Notes: generated by a model not told the origin, from the letters alone. A stretch of 36,230 bases of DNA from an uncultured Campylobacter sp. (GCF_905371695.1 NZ_CAJPMA010000005.1:1-36230), one strand, 5' to 3'; positions 15,762 to 25,109 are shown, numbered from the stretch's first letter. A program made the numbers and translations.

Positions 15762-17077
15762 TAAAATTCAAGCGCCTCTCGCTTCGTCTCCTTTCCTATT
15801 AACATTACGATGATCGCCGCCGCGATCAAAACAGCCGCAAAAAGAGCAAAAACTAGCGAAAATTTAGACGCGTCCGTAAACAGCCACGCAACCGCCATAG
15901 GCGCTACGATACCGCCTACCCTGCCGCATGCGCTAGCCCAGCCGCTACCAGTCGCTCTAATTTTGGTAGGATAATTTTCCGGAGTATAAGCGTATATCAC
16001 ACCCCAAGCGCCTAGGTTAAAAAACGACATTAAGCAACCCCAAACGATAATTTGCGCTTCGTTCTGCGCGCCTCCGAAAAAATACGCCGCCACCGCAGAA
16101 CCCAGCAAAAACGCTCCTAGCGTATTTTTCCGTCCGATCCTATCCACTAAAAGCGCCGCCGCTACGTAGCCGGGAATTTGCGCCAGCGTCATAATCAGCA
16201 CGAACCAAAAGGATTTTACTATGTCAAATCCCGCCTTAAAAAGCAGGGTCGGCAGCCACATAAATATGCCGTAATAAGAAAATACGAGCCCAAACCATAA
16301 AGCCCAAAGGCAAATCGTACGCTTAATGAATTCTTTGCTAAACAAAATAGTAAAATTCGCCCCGCTCATCCGCTTTTTAGGCGCCGTATCGTGCGGTAAA
16401 TTTTTAACGCCCGAAATTAGGGCGTCTTTATTTATATTTTTAACTATACTTAAAGCCTCGTTTTCTCTGCCGTTTTTTAGCAAAAACAGCATCGACTCGG
16501 GAAGCGTTTTGGCTATAACCAAAGCCCATATAATCGGCGCCGCGCCGATATAAAACGCGCTTTGCCAACCAAGCTTAGGTATCGCAAAATACGCCGTAAC
16601 CGCGGCCGCTAGCCAGCCTACCGCCCACGAGCTTTCAAGCCACACGAGCATTTTGCCTCTATGCTTTGCGGGGGCGTATTCGCTAACTAGCGTGACGGCT
16701 ACCGGTAGCTGTCCGCCAAGCCCGAATCCCACGACGCAACGAAACGACAAAAGCGACGCAAAGTCCCATGAGATCGCGCACAAGATACTTCCCGCGCCCG
16801 CTAAAACCATCATCGCTAAAAGCACCTTTTTACGCCCGAATTTATCGGCTAAACCGCCCGAAAATATCGCCCCAAGCGCCATTCCCGCAAGCCCCGAGCT
16901 ACCAAGCGCGCCGATTTGAGCGCCGCTTAGCCCCCACTGCCTAGCAAGCTCGGCGATAACAAAAGATATAATGCCCGTATCCATCGCGTCAAAGGCCCAT
17001 GCCGCCGCCGTTATAAGCAAAAATTTAACGTGCCATTTAGATAGCGGCGCGTTTTCAAGGTATGTTCGCAAGTCCAT
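15761..17077 (-). CDS. MFS transporter (sugar/aromatic acid symporter-like)
   Basis: A 438-residue inner-membrane transporter with twelve predicted helices in two six-helix halves. The MFS loop motif GGLADKFGRKK lies between helices 2 and 3, an RGKMLVWLESSW region after helix 4, and the repeat VDRIGRKNTLG in the second half. The early FDAMDTGIISFV segment resembles sugar/niacin (NiaP-type) and aromatic-acid symporters; the substrate is not established. It lies downstream of cmoA in the same direction with 47 bases between and is the last gene of the minus-strand run. Confidence 0.88.
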   Translation of the reverse strand: MDLRTYLENAPLSKWHVKFLLITAAAWAFDAMDTGIISFVIAELARQWGLSGAQIGALGSSGLAGMALGAIFSGGLADKFGRKKVLLAMMVLAGAGSILCAISWDFASLLSFRCVVGFGLGGQLPVAVTLVSEYAPAKHRGKMLVWLESSWAVGWLAAAVTAYFAIPKLGWQSAFYIGAAPIIWALVIAKTLPESMLFLLKNGRENEALSIVKNINKDALISGVKNLPHDTAPKKRMSGANFTILFSKEFIKRTICLWALWFGLVFSYYGIFMWLPTLLFKAGFDIVKSFWFVLIMTLAQIPGYVAAALLVDRIGRKNTLGAFLLGSAVAAYFFGGAQNEAQIIVWGCLMSFFNLGAWGVIYAYTPENYPTKIRATGSGWASACGRVGGIVAPMAVAWLFTDASKFSLVFALFAAVLIAAAIIVMLIGKETKREALEF

Positions 17078-17124
17078 TTTTATCCTTTCGAGTAAATTCG
17101 TCCGAAATTTCGGCGGTAGAACCG

Positions 17125-17829
17125 TTATTTAAAGGCGATAAACGTCATAAAATTCCCCCACTTAAACACGCTCTCTACCCGCTTAAACCCCGCATCAAGC
17201 GCGAGCGCGCGGTTTTCAGCCTCGGTGTAAGGAATTAGCACGTTTTCCAGCGCCTCGCGTTTTTGGGCTATCTCAAAACGCGTGTAGCCCTGCTCGGCTT
17301 TGTAATTTTCGTAAATTTCGATCATATTTTTGGCGAATTTTTTATCTTCAAAGATAATCTTCTCGCTAAAAACGAACGTCCCGCCCTCGTTTAATCCGCG
17401 GTAAATTTTACCGACTAGCTCTGCGCGGCGCGGCGGACGGATAAATTGCAGCGTATAGTTCATCATTACGCAGTCAAACTCCGCAAGCCTCGTATCTAGC
17501 GCGTCGCCTACGCTTAAATTTAGCTCCGCTCCGTATGCGCGCGCCTTATTTAGCGCCTTTTGTATCATCGCTTCGGAGCTATCGATACCGTAAAGCGCCA
17601 AATCGCCGCGTAATTGCCACAACAAAAGAAGGCTCGTGGCCGTCGAGCAACCCAGATCGATAACGCGGGCGGCGGACGGTAAAATTTTTGCTAAAATTTG
17701 AGCCGTAAGCTTCCCGCTAACGTCGTAGCATGGCACGCTACGGCCGATCATATCGTCAAACACGCTCACTACGAAATCATCAAATTCAAACTGCTTTTTG
17801 ATGGGTTCTTTAAAAATTTCATCCTTCAT
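17125..17829 (-). CDS. cmoA: Carboxy-S-adenosyl-L-methionine synthase CmoA
   Basis: CmoA (234 residues) makes carboxy-SAM from SAM and prephenate for the cmo5U34 wobble modification of tRNA. The N-terminus (FDDFVVSVFDDMIGRSVPCYD) matches the family's FPDMI-RSVPGY block, and VIDLGCSTATS is the SAM-binding motif I. VMMNYTLQFI and the basic RPPRRAEL stretch follow as in known CmoA. Its partner CmoB is not in the window. ATG at 17829 follows AAAGGT. It is separated from ribF by 236 bases. Confidence 0.9.
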   Translation of the reverse strand: MKDEIFKEPIKKQFEFDDFVVSVFDDMIGRSVPCYDVSGKLTAQILAKILPSAARVIDLGCSTATSLLLLWQLRGDLALYGIDSSEAMIQKALNKARAYGAELNLSVGDALDTRLAEFDCVMMNYTLQFIRPPRRAELVGKIYRGLNEGGTFVFSEKIIFEDKKFAKNMIEIYENYKAEQGYTRFEIAQKREALENVLIPYTEAENRALALDAGFKRVESVFKWGNFMTFIAFK

Positions 17830-18065
17830 TTTTTACCTTTAAATTTACGCAAAATTTTACGAGCGCGAAACGGAGAATTTCGCCGCGGCGCCGACTGACG
17901 GAAGTACCGCGAAGCGGACTAACGCTAAAATTCTTGCCGATAAGGCGCGATATTTTTAGACGGATTTGAATATTGCAACGAAATTTTCGACCGAGATAGG
18001 ACATATAGCCCATCGACAGGAGAAAATTTAAGCTCATTCAAAGGCGCTAAAAAGATAAGCCGCCG

Positions 18066-18920
18066 CTAGCGTAAGAAAAGTTCGCACGAGCCGCTATATT
18101 TCTTCGCCTCTTTAATATCCGTTTCGATCTGCTCTTTTAACGCCTCTAAATTTTCGAATTTCTTATTATCGCGCAAACGTTTAATAAAGCAAACCGCCGC
18201 ATGCTGCGGTCTTGCGGTTAATTTTTCGCCGATTATATGCGTCTCGACGCTAAATTTCCCGTCCGTGCTTACTCGGTTGCCGATAAAAGTCACCGAGCCG
18301 TAAGTCGCCCCGCCGATACGCGTGCGCGTAGCATAGACGCCTTCTTTGGGCAGCAAATACGCCTTGACGTCTAAATTTATCGTGGCCACAAGCTCGCGCG
18401 CGCCGATACCCTGCCCGCTAATCGCGTCGCCTTCTATCGAGTATTCGCGCCCGATTAGCGCGTTTGCGGCGGCGATTTCGCCGTTTTTGATAAATTCGCG
18501 GATTGCCGAGCTATGCACGCCCATGCCGTTAAAGCAATATTCGTCCACTACGACGACCTCGCCGCTAAAAATTCGGCGCAGATCGTGCTTGTCCCACGCG
18601 CGTCCGCGTCCGAAGCGAAAGTCGTAGCCGACTACGATTTTCTTTAAATTTTTAAAGTCTCGCTTTAAAAGCTCGATGAATTCTTCTCCGCTTAAATTTT
18701 TAATCTCTTCGAATTCGTATAAAAAGCACGGATAACGCGAATATTCGGCGCGTTTTAGGCGCGGCGTGATGTTTGCCTTGTTTTTATCGATCACCACGAG
18801 CCCGCCGAATTCCCCGAGCCGCTTTAAAAGCTCGCGGTGTCCGCGGTGTACGCCGTCGAAATGCCCGATCGCTACGGCGGTGATGTTATCTTTTGTTAAA
18901 AGCGTAGAAAAATTCGGCAT
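18066..18920 (-). CDS. ribF: Bifunctional riboflavin kinase / FAD synthetase
   Basis: RibF (284 residues) converts riboflavin to FMN and then FAD in the cytosol. The adenylyltransferase signature GHFDGVHRGH is at 19-28, a second nucleotide motif around VVGYDFRFGRG, and the kinase domain follows with GIGARELVATINLD and VETHIIGE. The start ATG has AAGGAAGG directly upstream, and it overlaps the end of tlyA by 35 bases, so the overlap looks genuine. The two Tat-exported flavoproteins in this window depend on its product, FAD. Confidence 0.95.
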   Translation of the reverse strand: MPNFSTLLTKDNITAVAIGHFDGVHRGHRELLKRLGEFGGLVVIDKNKANITPRLKRAEYSRYPCFLYEFEEIKNLSGEEFIELLKRDFKNLKKIVVGYDFRFGRGRAWDKHDLRRIFSGEVVVVDEYCFNGMGVHSSAIREFIKNGEIAAANALIGREYSIEGDAISGQGIGARELVATINLDVKAYLLPKEGVYATRTRIGGATYGSVTFIGNRVSTDGKFSVETHIIGEKLTARPQHAAVCFIKRLRDNKKFENLEALKEQIETDIKEAKKYSGSCELFLR

Positions 18921-19599
18921 TGCCTTCCTTTCCTTTTATCTCGCACAAAGCGGAAATTTCTAGTATCCAGCCCAGCCGCGACGCGGCTAACTCGAATTTC
19001 GCGCGCGCGGCTTTTACGTCCTTGGCGTCGGTTACTACGCCTTTTTTATTCCTCTTCGCTTCGCGCCCGACTTCAAACTGCGGCTTAAAAAGCGCGATAA
19101 TTAGCGCGCCGTTTGCGGCGTTTTCGTTAAGCGCGGGTAAAATTTCAAGCAGCGAAATAAAGCTTACGTCGCAAGTTATTAGGCTAAATTTCCAGCCTCT
19201 AAACTCGCGAACGTCGGTATTTTCGTAAAATTTTACTCGCGCGTCGGCTTTTAGCGCGGGGTCTAGCTGATTAGTCCCTACGTCCACGCAAGTTACGCTT
19301 TTCGCGCCGTTTGCCAGCAAAATTTGCGTAAATCCGCCGGTGCTGGCTCCGACGTCGAGCGCCTCTTTACCGCGCACGCACTCTTCTAGGGCGAAATTTT
19401 GCAAAAACGTCTTTAATTTAAGCGCGCCTCGCCCGACGTAAATTTCATCCGTTAGCAAAATTTCATCGCCCGGACTCGCTTTAAAGCTAGGTTTATCGCA
19501 AACCGCGCCGTTTAGTAAAATTTTACCGCCTAAAATTAGCTCCGCCGCCTTATTTCGGCTGATATTTAGGGTGTTTGCGGCAAATAGATCAAACCTCAT
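18886..19599 (-). CDS. tlyA: TlyA-family rRNA 2'-O-methyltransferase / hemolysin family
   Basis: A 237-residue protein with an N-terminal S4 RNA-binding domain (about 1-60; SRNKAAELILGGKILLNG) and an FtsJ-like methyltransferase domain. Motif I is ALDVGASTGGFTQILL, then CVDVGTNQL and the LITCDVSFISLLEILPAL block with LFKPQFEVGRE. TlyA methylates the ribose of specific rRNA cytidines and sets capreomycin sensitivity in several bacteria; the 'hemolysin' name is historical. It lies 44 bases after ligA in the same run. Confidence 0.93.
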   Translation of the reverse strand: MRFDLFAANTLNISRNKAAELILGGKILLNGAVCDKPSFKASPGDEILLTDEIYVGRGALKLKTFLQNFALEECVRGKEALDVGASTGGFTQILLANGAKSVTCVDVGTNQLDPALKADARVKFYENTDVREFRGWKFSLITCDVSFISLLEILPALNENAANGALIIALFKPQFEVGREAKRNKKGVVTDAKDVKAARAKFELAASRLGWILEISALCEIKGKEGNAEFFYAFNKR

Positions 19600-19643
19600 C
19601 GCGCCGCTTTAAAATTTTACGCGCGAAATTTCGCCTAAAATTT

Positions 19644-21587
19644 TCAAATTTCGCCCTTTAATCTCTCAAACTCCGCTTCGTCTATCACGCGCACGCCCAA
19701 CTGTATCGCCTTTTCTAGCTTACCGCCAGCTTCTTCGCCGGCTAGCACGAAGTCCGTTTTTTTACTCACCGAGCCCGCTAATTTGGCACCCAGAGCCTCG
19801 ATTTGCTCTTTAAATTCCTCTCTCGGGCGGCTAAGCGTGCCCGTGATAACGAAAGTTTTGCCGCTTAGCGCGCTTTGAACGGCTTCACGCCGTATCGCTA
19901 CCGGGCGGACGACGGCGATTAGCTCCTCGACGCTAGCGCGATTTACCTCTATAAATTCGGTTAAGCTCGCCGTCATCTCGGCGCCGAAGCCTTCCAGACT
20001 CTCTATTTGCTCCTTCGTTGCGTCCAGCCACTCCTCGCCGAATGCCTGCTCGATCTTGCGAGCCGCGACTTCGCCGATATGCTCTATGCCCAAAGCCGCG
20101 ATAAACCGCGCCAAACTAGCCCCCTTGCTAGCCTCGACGGCCGAGAGTAGATTGGCGATCTTTTTTTCTTTAAATCCCTCTAACCGAGATAATTTTTCAG
20201 AGTTTAAAGAGTAAATGTCTATTACTCTCGTAATAAGCCCTCGTTCAAATAGTAAATTTACGATAGCTTCGCCTAGACCGTCGATATTTAGGCACTTTTT
20301 AGACGCATAGTAAATAACTTGATTGATCGCTCGCGCGGGACAAGAGAGATTTTGACACTTTATAAACGCGCCTTCGTCGAGCAAATGCGAGCCGCACTCG
20401 GGGCAGCGCGTCGGACGCGAAATCGGCGTTTGCGAGCCGTCTCTACGCTCTTTAAAAACACCCGTGATCTTGGGTATCACGTCGCCAGAGCGAATGACGC
20501 TAACCAAATCGCCCTTCATAAGCCCTAGTCTCGCGATCTCGTCGAAGTTATGCAGCGTCGCCGAGCGTACGTTCGCGCCGTCTATATTTACGGCTTCTAG
20601 CACGCCTACGGGCGTCACCGCACCGCTCCTGCCTACTTGCAGCGCGACGTCTAAAAGTCTCGTAGTCTTTTCGATCGCGGGAAATTTATAAGCGACCATA
20701 AATTTTGGAAATTTTACCGTGTAGCCTAAATTTTCGCACTGCGCCAAGTCGTCCACGCGCGCGACCATGCCGTCCATCATCACGTCTTTGGCGTCTCTTT
20801 GCGCCAAAAGCTCGCGATACGCGCCCGCAAGCCCAGCCGCGTCCGTCACGTAAAAAAATTCGTCGCGCTCAAATCCCAAAGAGCGCACGAAGCCCATAAC
20901 TTCGCTGTGAAGCTTAAAATTTAGCGAATTTTCGCCCACGCCCCACGGGATAAAAAGCAGCCTGCGCGACGCGGTAACCGCGCTATTTAGCTGACGAAGG
21001 CTACCCGCGGCGGCGTTTCTAGGATTTGACAGTGGCGCTTCGCCGTTTGCGGCGCGCTCGTCGTTTATCGCGTCAAAGTCGCTTTTTTTAATAACGACCT
21101 CTCCCCTAATTTCGATACGCCCGCCGTAATCTATGCGCGGCAAAACACCCTTAACCGTGCGCGCGTTCGCCGTTATCTCCTCGCCTATAAATCCGTCTCC
21201 GCGCGTGATCGCGCGAATTAACGCGCCGTTTTCGTAAAGCAAATTTAAGCTCGCGCCGTCGAATTTGGGCTCGACTACGAAGCTTAAATTTTGCTTTTCG
21301 CCCCGTTTTAGCCACGCCGTAAGCCCGTCCGCGTCGAAAATATCCTCCATGCTCCACATGCGCTTGATATGCGCGGCCTTGCTAAATCCCTCGCTAACGC
21401 CGCCGCCCACGCGCGTCGTCGGCGAAAATAACGAGACTTCCTCTGGATGCGCGCTTTCGTAATTAAGCACGGCGCGATAAAGAGCGTCGTATTCCTCGTC
21501 GGTGGCGATCGGCGCGTCGTCGTCGTAATACGCCTTCGCCCATGCGTTTAGCGTATTTACCGCGTTTTCGTATTCGGTTTTCGTCAT
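19644..21587 (-). CDS. ligA: NAD-dependent DNA ligase LigA
   Basis: LigA seals nicks using NAD+. With the ATG at 21587 it has 647 residues; GGAG lies just upstream, whereas the longer frame would begin with TTG at 21608 inside the end of folP. The adenylation lysine sits in EPKFDGAS (K108). An OB fold, a four-cysteine zinc finger (CPECG...CQNLSCPARA), helix-hairpin-helix repeats and a C-terminal BRCT domain (ALSGKTFVITGTLSRPREE...KKTDFVLAGEEAGGK) follow in the usual order. It follows folP by 14 bases. Confidence 0.96.
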   Translation of the reverse strand: MTKTEYENAVNTLNAWAKAYYDDDAPIATDEEYDALYRAVLNYESAHPEEVSLFSPTTRVGGGVSEGFSKAAHIKRMWSMEDIFDADGLTAWLKRGEKQNLSFVVEPKFDGASLNLLYENGALIRAITRGDGFIGEEITANARTVKGVLPRIDYGGRIEIRGEVVIKKSDFDAINDERAANGEAPLSNPRNAAAGSLRQLNSAVTASRRLLFIPWGVGENSLNFKLHSEVMGFVRSLGFERDEFFYVTDAAGLAGAYRELLAQRDAKDVMMDGMVARVDDLAQCENLGYTVKFPKFMVAYKFPAIEKTTRLLDVALQVGRSGAVTPVGVLEAVNIDGANVRSATLHNFDEIARLGLMKGDLVSVIRSGDVIPKITGVFKERRDGSQTPISRPTRCPECGSHLLDEGAFIKCQNLSCPARAINQVIYYASKKCLNIDGLGEAIVNLLFERGLITRVIDIYSLNSEKLSRLEGFKEKKIANLLSAVEASKGASLARFIAALGIEHIGEVAARKIEQAFGEEWLDATKEQIESLEGFGAEMTASLTEFIEVNRASVEELIAVVRPVAIRREAVQSALSGKTFVITGTLSRPREEFKEQIEALGAKLAGSVSKKTDFVLAGEEAGGKLEKAIQLGVRVIDEAEFERLKGEI

Positions 21588-21601
21588 TTTTACTCCAAAT
21601 T

Positions 21602-22750
21602 TTACCAAAGCGCCGTTTGCTTCATCGCTTCGTGCATATCAAAAAGCTGTTTATGCTCGCTCACGTCGTGCGCGCGGATAATTTGCGCGCCGTTTTCATA
21701 CGCTTTTAAGTGTAAATAAAGCGTGCCTGGCAGTCGGTCTTTTACCTCGCTGGGGCTATAAAAATTTATGACCGATTTGCGGCTAGCGCCTACTAAAAGA
21801 GGGTATCCAAAATGCGTAAAATGCGCTAAATGCTTAATTAGCAGCATATTGTGCGCGGCCGTTTTGCCAAAGCCTATGCCTACGTCTAGCACCAGCTTTT
21901 TAGCCCCCAGCGCGCCGGCGGCAGCGATCTTGGCGGCGAAAAATTCGTCTATTTCTCCGAGTAGATCCTCGTAACGCGGCTCGTTTTGCATGGTCGCGGG
22001 GTCGCCTTTCATATGCATCATGCAAAGCTCGGCGTCGTAGCGCGCGGCAAGGCTTGCTAAGGCGGTATCGGCAGTGATGTCGTTTATCATCGCAAAGCCG
22101 TGATTTAGCGCGAATTCTAGGCAATACGCATCAAAGCTATCTAGGCTAAATTTTACGCGTCCGTGCAAATTTAAGCGGTAAATTTCGCGCACGATGGGCT
22201 CTATACGCCTAAACTCCTCCTCTCGCCCGCAATAAAGGCTTCCCGGACGCGAACTAACGCCGCCTATGTCGATATACTCGGCGCCTTGCCCTATCATCTC
22301 CTCGATACGCCCTACGCCCGCAGCCAAATTTTCCACGCGGCTAGCTTCGTTAAAACTATCGCCGTTAAAATTTAGCACGCCCATAATCCGTGCTTTTTGC
22401 GTAAAATTTTGCGTAAAATTCGCGGATAAAAACTCCGCTAAATTTTTAAGCCCGAAGTCCTGCGCCTTTTCTTTTTTCGCCAAAATTTCGCGCTGCGCGT
22501 CGTTTGCGATCAAAAGCGCGCTAGTTTTCTCCTCGCGTCCTAATATCGTATCGCGGCTGGTAACTAGCTCCGCGCCTACGCTAAGCGCGTCTTGTTTTAA
22601 AATATTAGCCGCGGGCGAGCCGATATCCTCGATAAATATAAAATTTAGCCGCGACTTTTTTCGCATTAAATTTCGCCCCGCCGCGCTAGGTCCTATGCGC
22701 TCGCAAACAGCGTCGAAATCGGTATCGGGGTTAATTTTATAAAATCTCAC
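21602..22750 (-). CDS. folP: Dihydropteroate synthase with N-terminal extension
   Basis: FolP condenses p-aminobenzoate with the pterin pyrophosphate in folate synthesis and is the sulfonamide target. The catalytic TIM barrel starts near residue 120 (ARIMGVLNFNGDSFNE, where most bacteria have ILNVTPDSF) and continues with YIDIGGVSSRPGS, MINDITAD, MHMKGDP, LVLDVGIGFGKT and VGASRKS. About 118 residues come before it, with no recognised domain; this extension is also known from other Campylobacterota FolP. The 382-residue length fits those. The ATG overlaps the holB stop by 4 bases (22747-22750). Confidence 0.93.
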   Translation of the reverse strand: MRFYKINPDTDFDAVCERIGPSAAGRNLMRKKSRLNFIFIEDIGSPAANILKQDALSVGAELVTSRDTILGREEKTSALLIANDAQREILAKKEKAQDFGLKNLAEFLSANFTQNFTQKARIMGVLNFNGDSFNEASRVENLAAGVGRIEEMIGQGAEYIDIGGVSSRPGSLYCGREEEFRRIEPIVREIYRLNLHGRVKFSLDSFDAYCLEFALNHGFAMINDITADTALASLAARYDAELCMMHMKGDPATMQNEPRYEDLLGEIDEFFAAKIAAAGALGAKKLVLDVGIGFGKTAAHNMLLIKHLAHFTHFGYPLLVGASRKSVINFYSPSEVKDRLPGTLYLHLKAYENGAQIIRAHDVSEHKQLFDMHEAMKQTALW

Positions 22751-23367
22751 GGGCGACCTTTTTGCAATATAGTAAGTAAAAGAGGCGTTAAAAGCTGCGC
22801 GGATTTGGCGTTTAGCTCGGCTAGGCGCACGAGCGAGCCGAAATAATCAAGCTCGTCCGCGCTAAATTTAAAGCCCGCTTCCAGCGCCTCCGTAATTACC
22901 GCGCTAATTAGCTCTTTTAGCTCGTTTTTACCCAGTTTATCGGCGCGTTCGTCCTGCTCGCAAGCGCCTAAAAATTCGTAAATTGCTTTAATATCTAACT
23001 GCGCTATATTAAGCCCGGAGCGCGCACGAGCTCGTTTTTGCGTTAAATTTTCCGTAATCATGCGCGAGCGAATAGTCGGCAAAAGCAGGTTTTTAGAATT
23101 TGCGGCGATTATAAAATTTACGTTTCTAGGCGGCTCTTCTATTATTTTTAAGAGCGAATTTTGAGCCTCGGCGCGGAAGGAGCGCGCCGCGATAACGAGC
23201 GTCTTTTCGTATTTTTCGGCGATATAAGCTTCGTTTACGACCTCGCGCGCGTTTTCTATCAAAAAATCGTCGTATATAAAAAACCTCAAATTTTGCGCGC
23301 CCAGTTCGTTTTCAAGGCGCGCTTTCAGCCCTTCAAAATCGCTCGTAACGACGATTTTATTTAACAT
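22747..23367 (-). CDS. holB: DNA polymerase III delta-prime subunit
   Basis: A short (206-residue) clamp-loader delta-prime subunit. The diagnostic block AQNSLLKIIEEPPRNVNFIIAANSKNLLLPTIRSRM is present in pieces matching LLK-LEEPP and LLPTIRSR; the final SRC of the canonical motif is SRM here. The N-terminal Walker A segment of longer homologues is absent, so it should not bind ATP itself; E. coli delta-prime also lacks ATPase activity. It starts one base after the hobA stop, and overlaps folP by 4 bases downstream. Confidence 0.88.
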   Translation of the reverse strand: MLNKIVVTSDFEGLKARLENELGAQNLRFFIYDDFLIENAREVVNEAYIAEKYEKTLVIAARSFRAEAQNSLLKIIEEPPRNVNFIIAANSKNLLLPTIRSRMITENLTQKRARARSGLNIAQLDIKAIYEFLGACEQDERADKLGKNELKELISAVITEALEAGFKFSADELDYFGSLVRLAELNAKSAQLLTPLLLTILQKGRP

Positions 23368-23910
23368 TTATAAAATTACCTTATTAAAAAGCGCGGCGTC
23401 GACGCTTTTATCGAAGAGCTTAAAAAGTAAGATGAGTTTTACGTCTAAATTTTCGTCGTTCGAGCTTAAAAAAAAGCTGTTTTGCGCCTGCTCGTCGAAA
23501 AGCCACATATAGCTGTCGTTGCTTCCTTTGGCGATTTGCGCGCGCGAATTTACGCTTTTGCCGACGTAAAAATATACGTAACCGTTAGGAAACGTCGATG
23601 AGAGCATATCTTCTAAAAGCGCGATCTGCTCTTTGGAATTTATCTCGTCGATCGACGGATATAGCGCGCGTAGGCTAACGAAAGGCAGCAGCGGACGCGC
23701 GCTAGAAGGACGGTTGATTTTTTTAAGCAGATACGTTTCAAACCATGCTCTCTCGTCGTCGGTAACGACAATAAACGTCCTTTCTTCAAGCAAAAATTTT
23801 AGGCGCGAAGCGAGCAAGGGCGTCCACTCGACGCGGCGCTCCTCCATCCAGCTCATCTGCGCGCCTTCTTCGCGAATCGCGTCGAGCGTCCACTTTATAA
23901 ATTCTTGCAT
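23368..23910 (-). CDS. hobA: DnaA-binding initiation regulator HobA
   Basis: HobA binds domain I-II of DnaA and promotes its assembly at oriC in Helicobacter and Campylobacter; it is a functional counterpart of DiaA. The protein is 180 residues, the same length as H. pylori HobA as I recall, with the family's N-terminal MSWMEERRVEWTPLLAS and a sugar-isomerase-like alpha/beta layout (TFIVVTDDERAWFETYLL; LPFVSLRALYPSID). Its start shares one base with the lysC stop, and holB follows with no gap. The neighbourhood lysC-hobA-holB-folP is what I expect in Campylobacter. Confidence 0.87.
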   Translation of the reverse strand: MQEFIKWTLDAIREEGAQMSWMEERRVEWTPLLASRLKFLLEERTFIVVTDDERAWFETYLLKKINRPSSARPLLPFVSLRALYPSIDEINSKEQIALLEDMLSSTFPNGYVYFYVGKSVNSRAQIAKGSNDSYMWLFDEQAQNSFFLSSNDENLDVKLILLFKLFDKSVDAALFNKVIL

Positions 23911-25109
23911 TATTTATCTAGTTTATACGCTTCGTGTAGCGCCCTAACCGCGAGCTCGGCGTATTTTTGATCGATTATCATCGAAATTTTAATCTCGCTA
24001 GTAGAGATCATTTGGATATTTATACCCTCCTTGGCTAGCGTCTCAAACGCCGTACACGCCACGCCGCTGTGGCTTTTCATGCCTACGCCTACGATCGAAA
24101 CCTTTACGATAGCGTCGTCGAATTCTACGTGTTTAGCTGCGGCTAGCTTATTCATCGTCTCTTTGGCTAGTTCAAGCTCGTTTTGAGGCACCGTAAAGCC
24201 TAAATTCGTGGTGCCGTCGTGTCCGACGTTTTGGATTATCATATCGACGTTGATATTTTGTTTAGCCAGCGCGCTAAAAATTTCCGCCGCGATGCCCGGT
24301 TTATCGACTACGCCGCGCAGCGTAACCCTTGCTTGATTTTTATCCAGCGCTATGCCGCTTACTAAGACCGCTTCCATATTATCCTCCGTTGTTATTAATG
24401 TCCCTTCGTTGTGGTTAAAGCTGCTTCTGGTAACTAGCTTGACGTTTAGCTTCTTAGCTAGCTCTACCGAGCGGTTTTGCAGCACCTTCGCGCCCGCGCT
24501 GGCGAGTTCTAGCATCTCTTCGTAGCTGATTTTTTCTAACTTTTTAGCCTTTTTCTCGATACGCGGATCGGTCGTATAAACGCCGTCTACGTCGGTGAAA
24601 ATTTCGCAAACGTCCGCGTTTAGCGCGCCCGCTACGGCTACGGCGCTAAGGTCGCTTCCGCCGCGTCCTAGCGTAGTTATATCGCCATTTGCGTCGAGGC
24701 CTTGAAAGCCCGCTATTACTACGATTTTGCCGACGTCTAGCTCTTTTTTGATTCTAGTAGTTTCGATTTTTTCTATACGCGCTTTGGTATGGACGTCGTC
24801 GGTGAGTATGCCCGCCATCGCGCCCGTAAGCCCCACGCAAGGATAACCCTTCGCGTTTAAAGCGATCGTAAGAAGCGCGGTAGTTACCTGCTCGCCCGAG
24901 CTTAACAGCATATCTGTCGCCTTGCCGTCGGGAAATTTCGCAAAATGCTCGGAGTATTCTACTAGCTGATTAGTTACTCCGCTCATCGCAGATACCACCA
25001 CTACGACGCTAGCGCCTGTTTTTTTAGTTTCGATTACGCGCTGCGCGACCGCTTCGATACGTTCTAGCGTCCCTACGCTCGTGCCGCCGAATTTTTGGAC
25101 GATTAGCAT
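23910..25109 (-). CDS. lysC: Aspartate kinase
   Basis: A 399-residue aspartokinase catalysing the first step of lysine, threonine, methionine and diaminopimelate synthesis. The kinase N-terminus IVQKFGGTSVGTLERI and FTDVDGVYTTDPRI are intact; two ACT regulatory regions occupy the C-terminus (ITLRGV-type VTLRGVVDKPGIAAEIF and VSIVGVGMKSHSGVACTAF), so lysine/threonine feedback is expected. Single-base overlaps join it to rppH upstream and hobA downstream. An internal start giving a separate beta subunit, as in Bacillus, was not looked for in detail. Confidence 0.96.
   Translation of the reverse strand: MLIVQKFGGTSVGTLERIEAVAQRVIETKKTGASVVVVVSAMSGVTNQLVEYSEHFAKFPDGKATDMLLSSGEQVTTALLTIALNAKGYPCVGLTGAMAGILTDDVHTKARIEKIETTRIKKELDVGKIVVIAGFQGLDANGDITTLGRGGSDLSAVAVAGALNADVCEIFTDVDGVYTTDPRIEKKAKKLEKISYEEMLELASAGAKVLQNRSVELAKKLNVKLVTRSSFNHNEGTLITTEDNMEAVLVSGIALDKNQARVTLRGVVDKPGIAAEIFSALAKQNINVDMIIQNVGHDGTTNLGFTVPQNELELAKETMNKLAAAKHVEFDDAIVKVSIVGVGMKSHSGVACTAFETLAKEGINIQMISTSEIKISMIIDQKYAELAVRALHEAYKLDK

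Noticed and set aside
17819..18037. 72-codon minus-strand frame between ribF and cmoA
   Set aside because: It overlaps the start of cmoA, has no ribosome site or recognisable composition, and its residue content looks like translated spacer.
22747..23367. holB as a truncated pseudogene because it is short
   Set aside because: The frame is intact, overlaps its neighbours tightly, and keeps the LLK-LEEPP and IRSR motifs; short delta-prime subunits are usual in this phylum.
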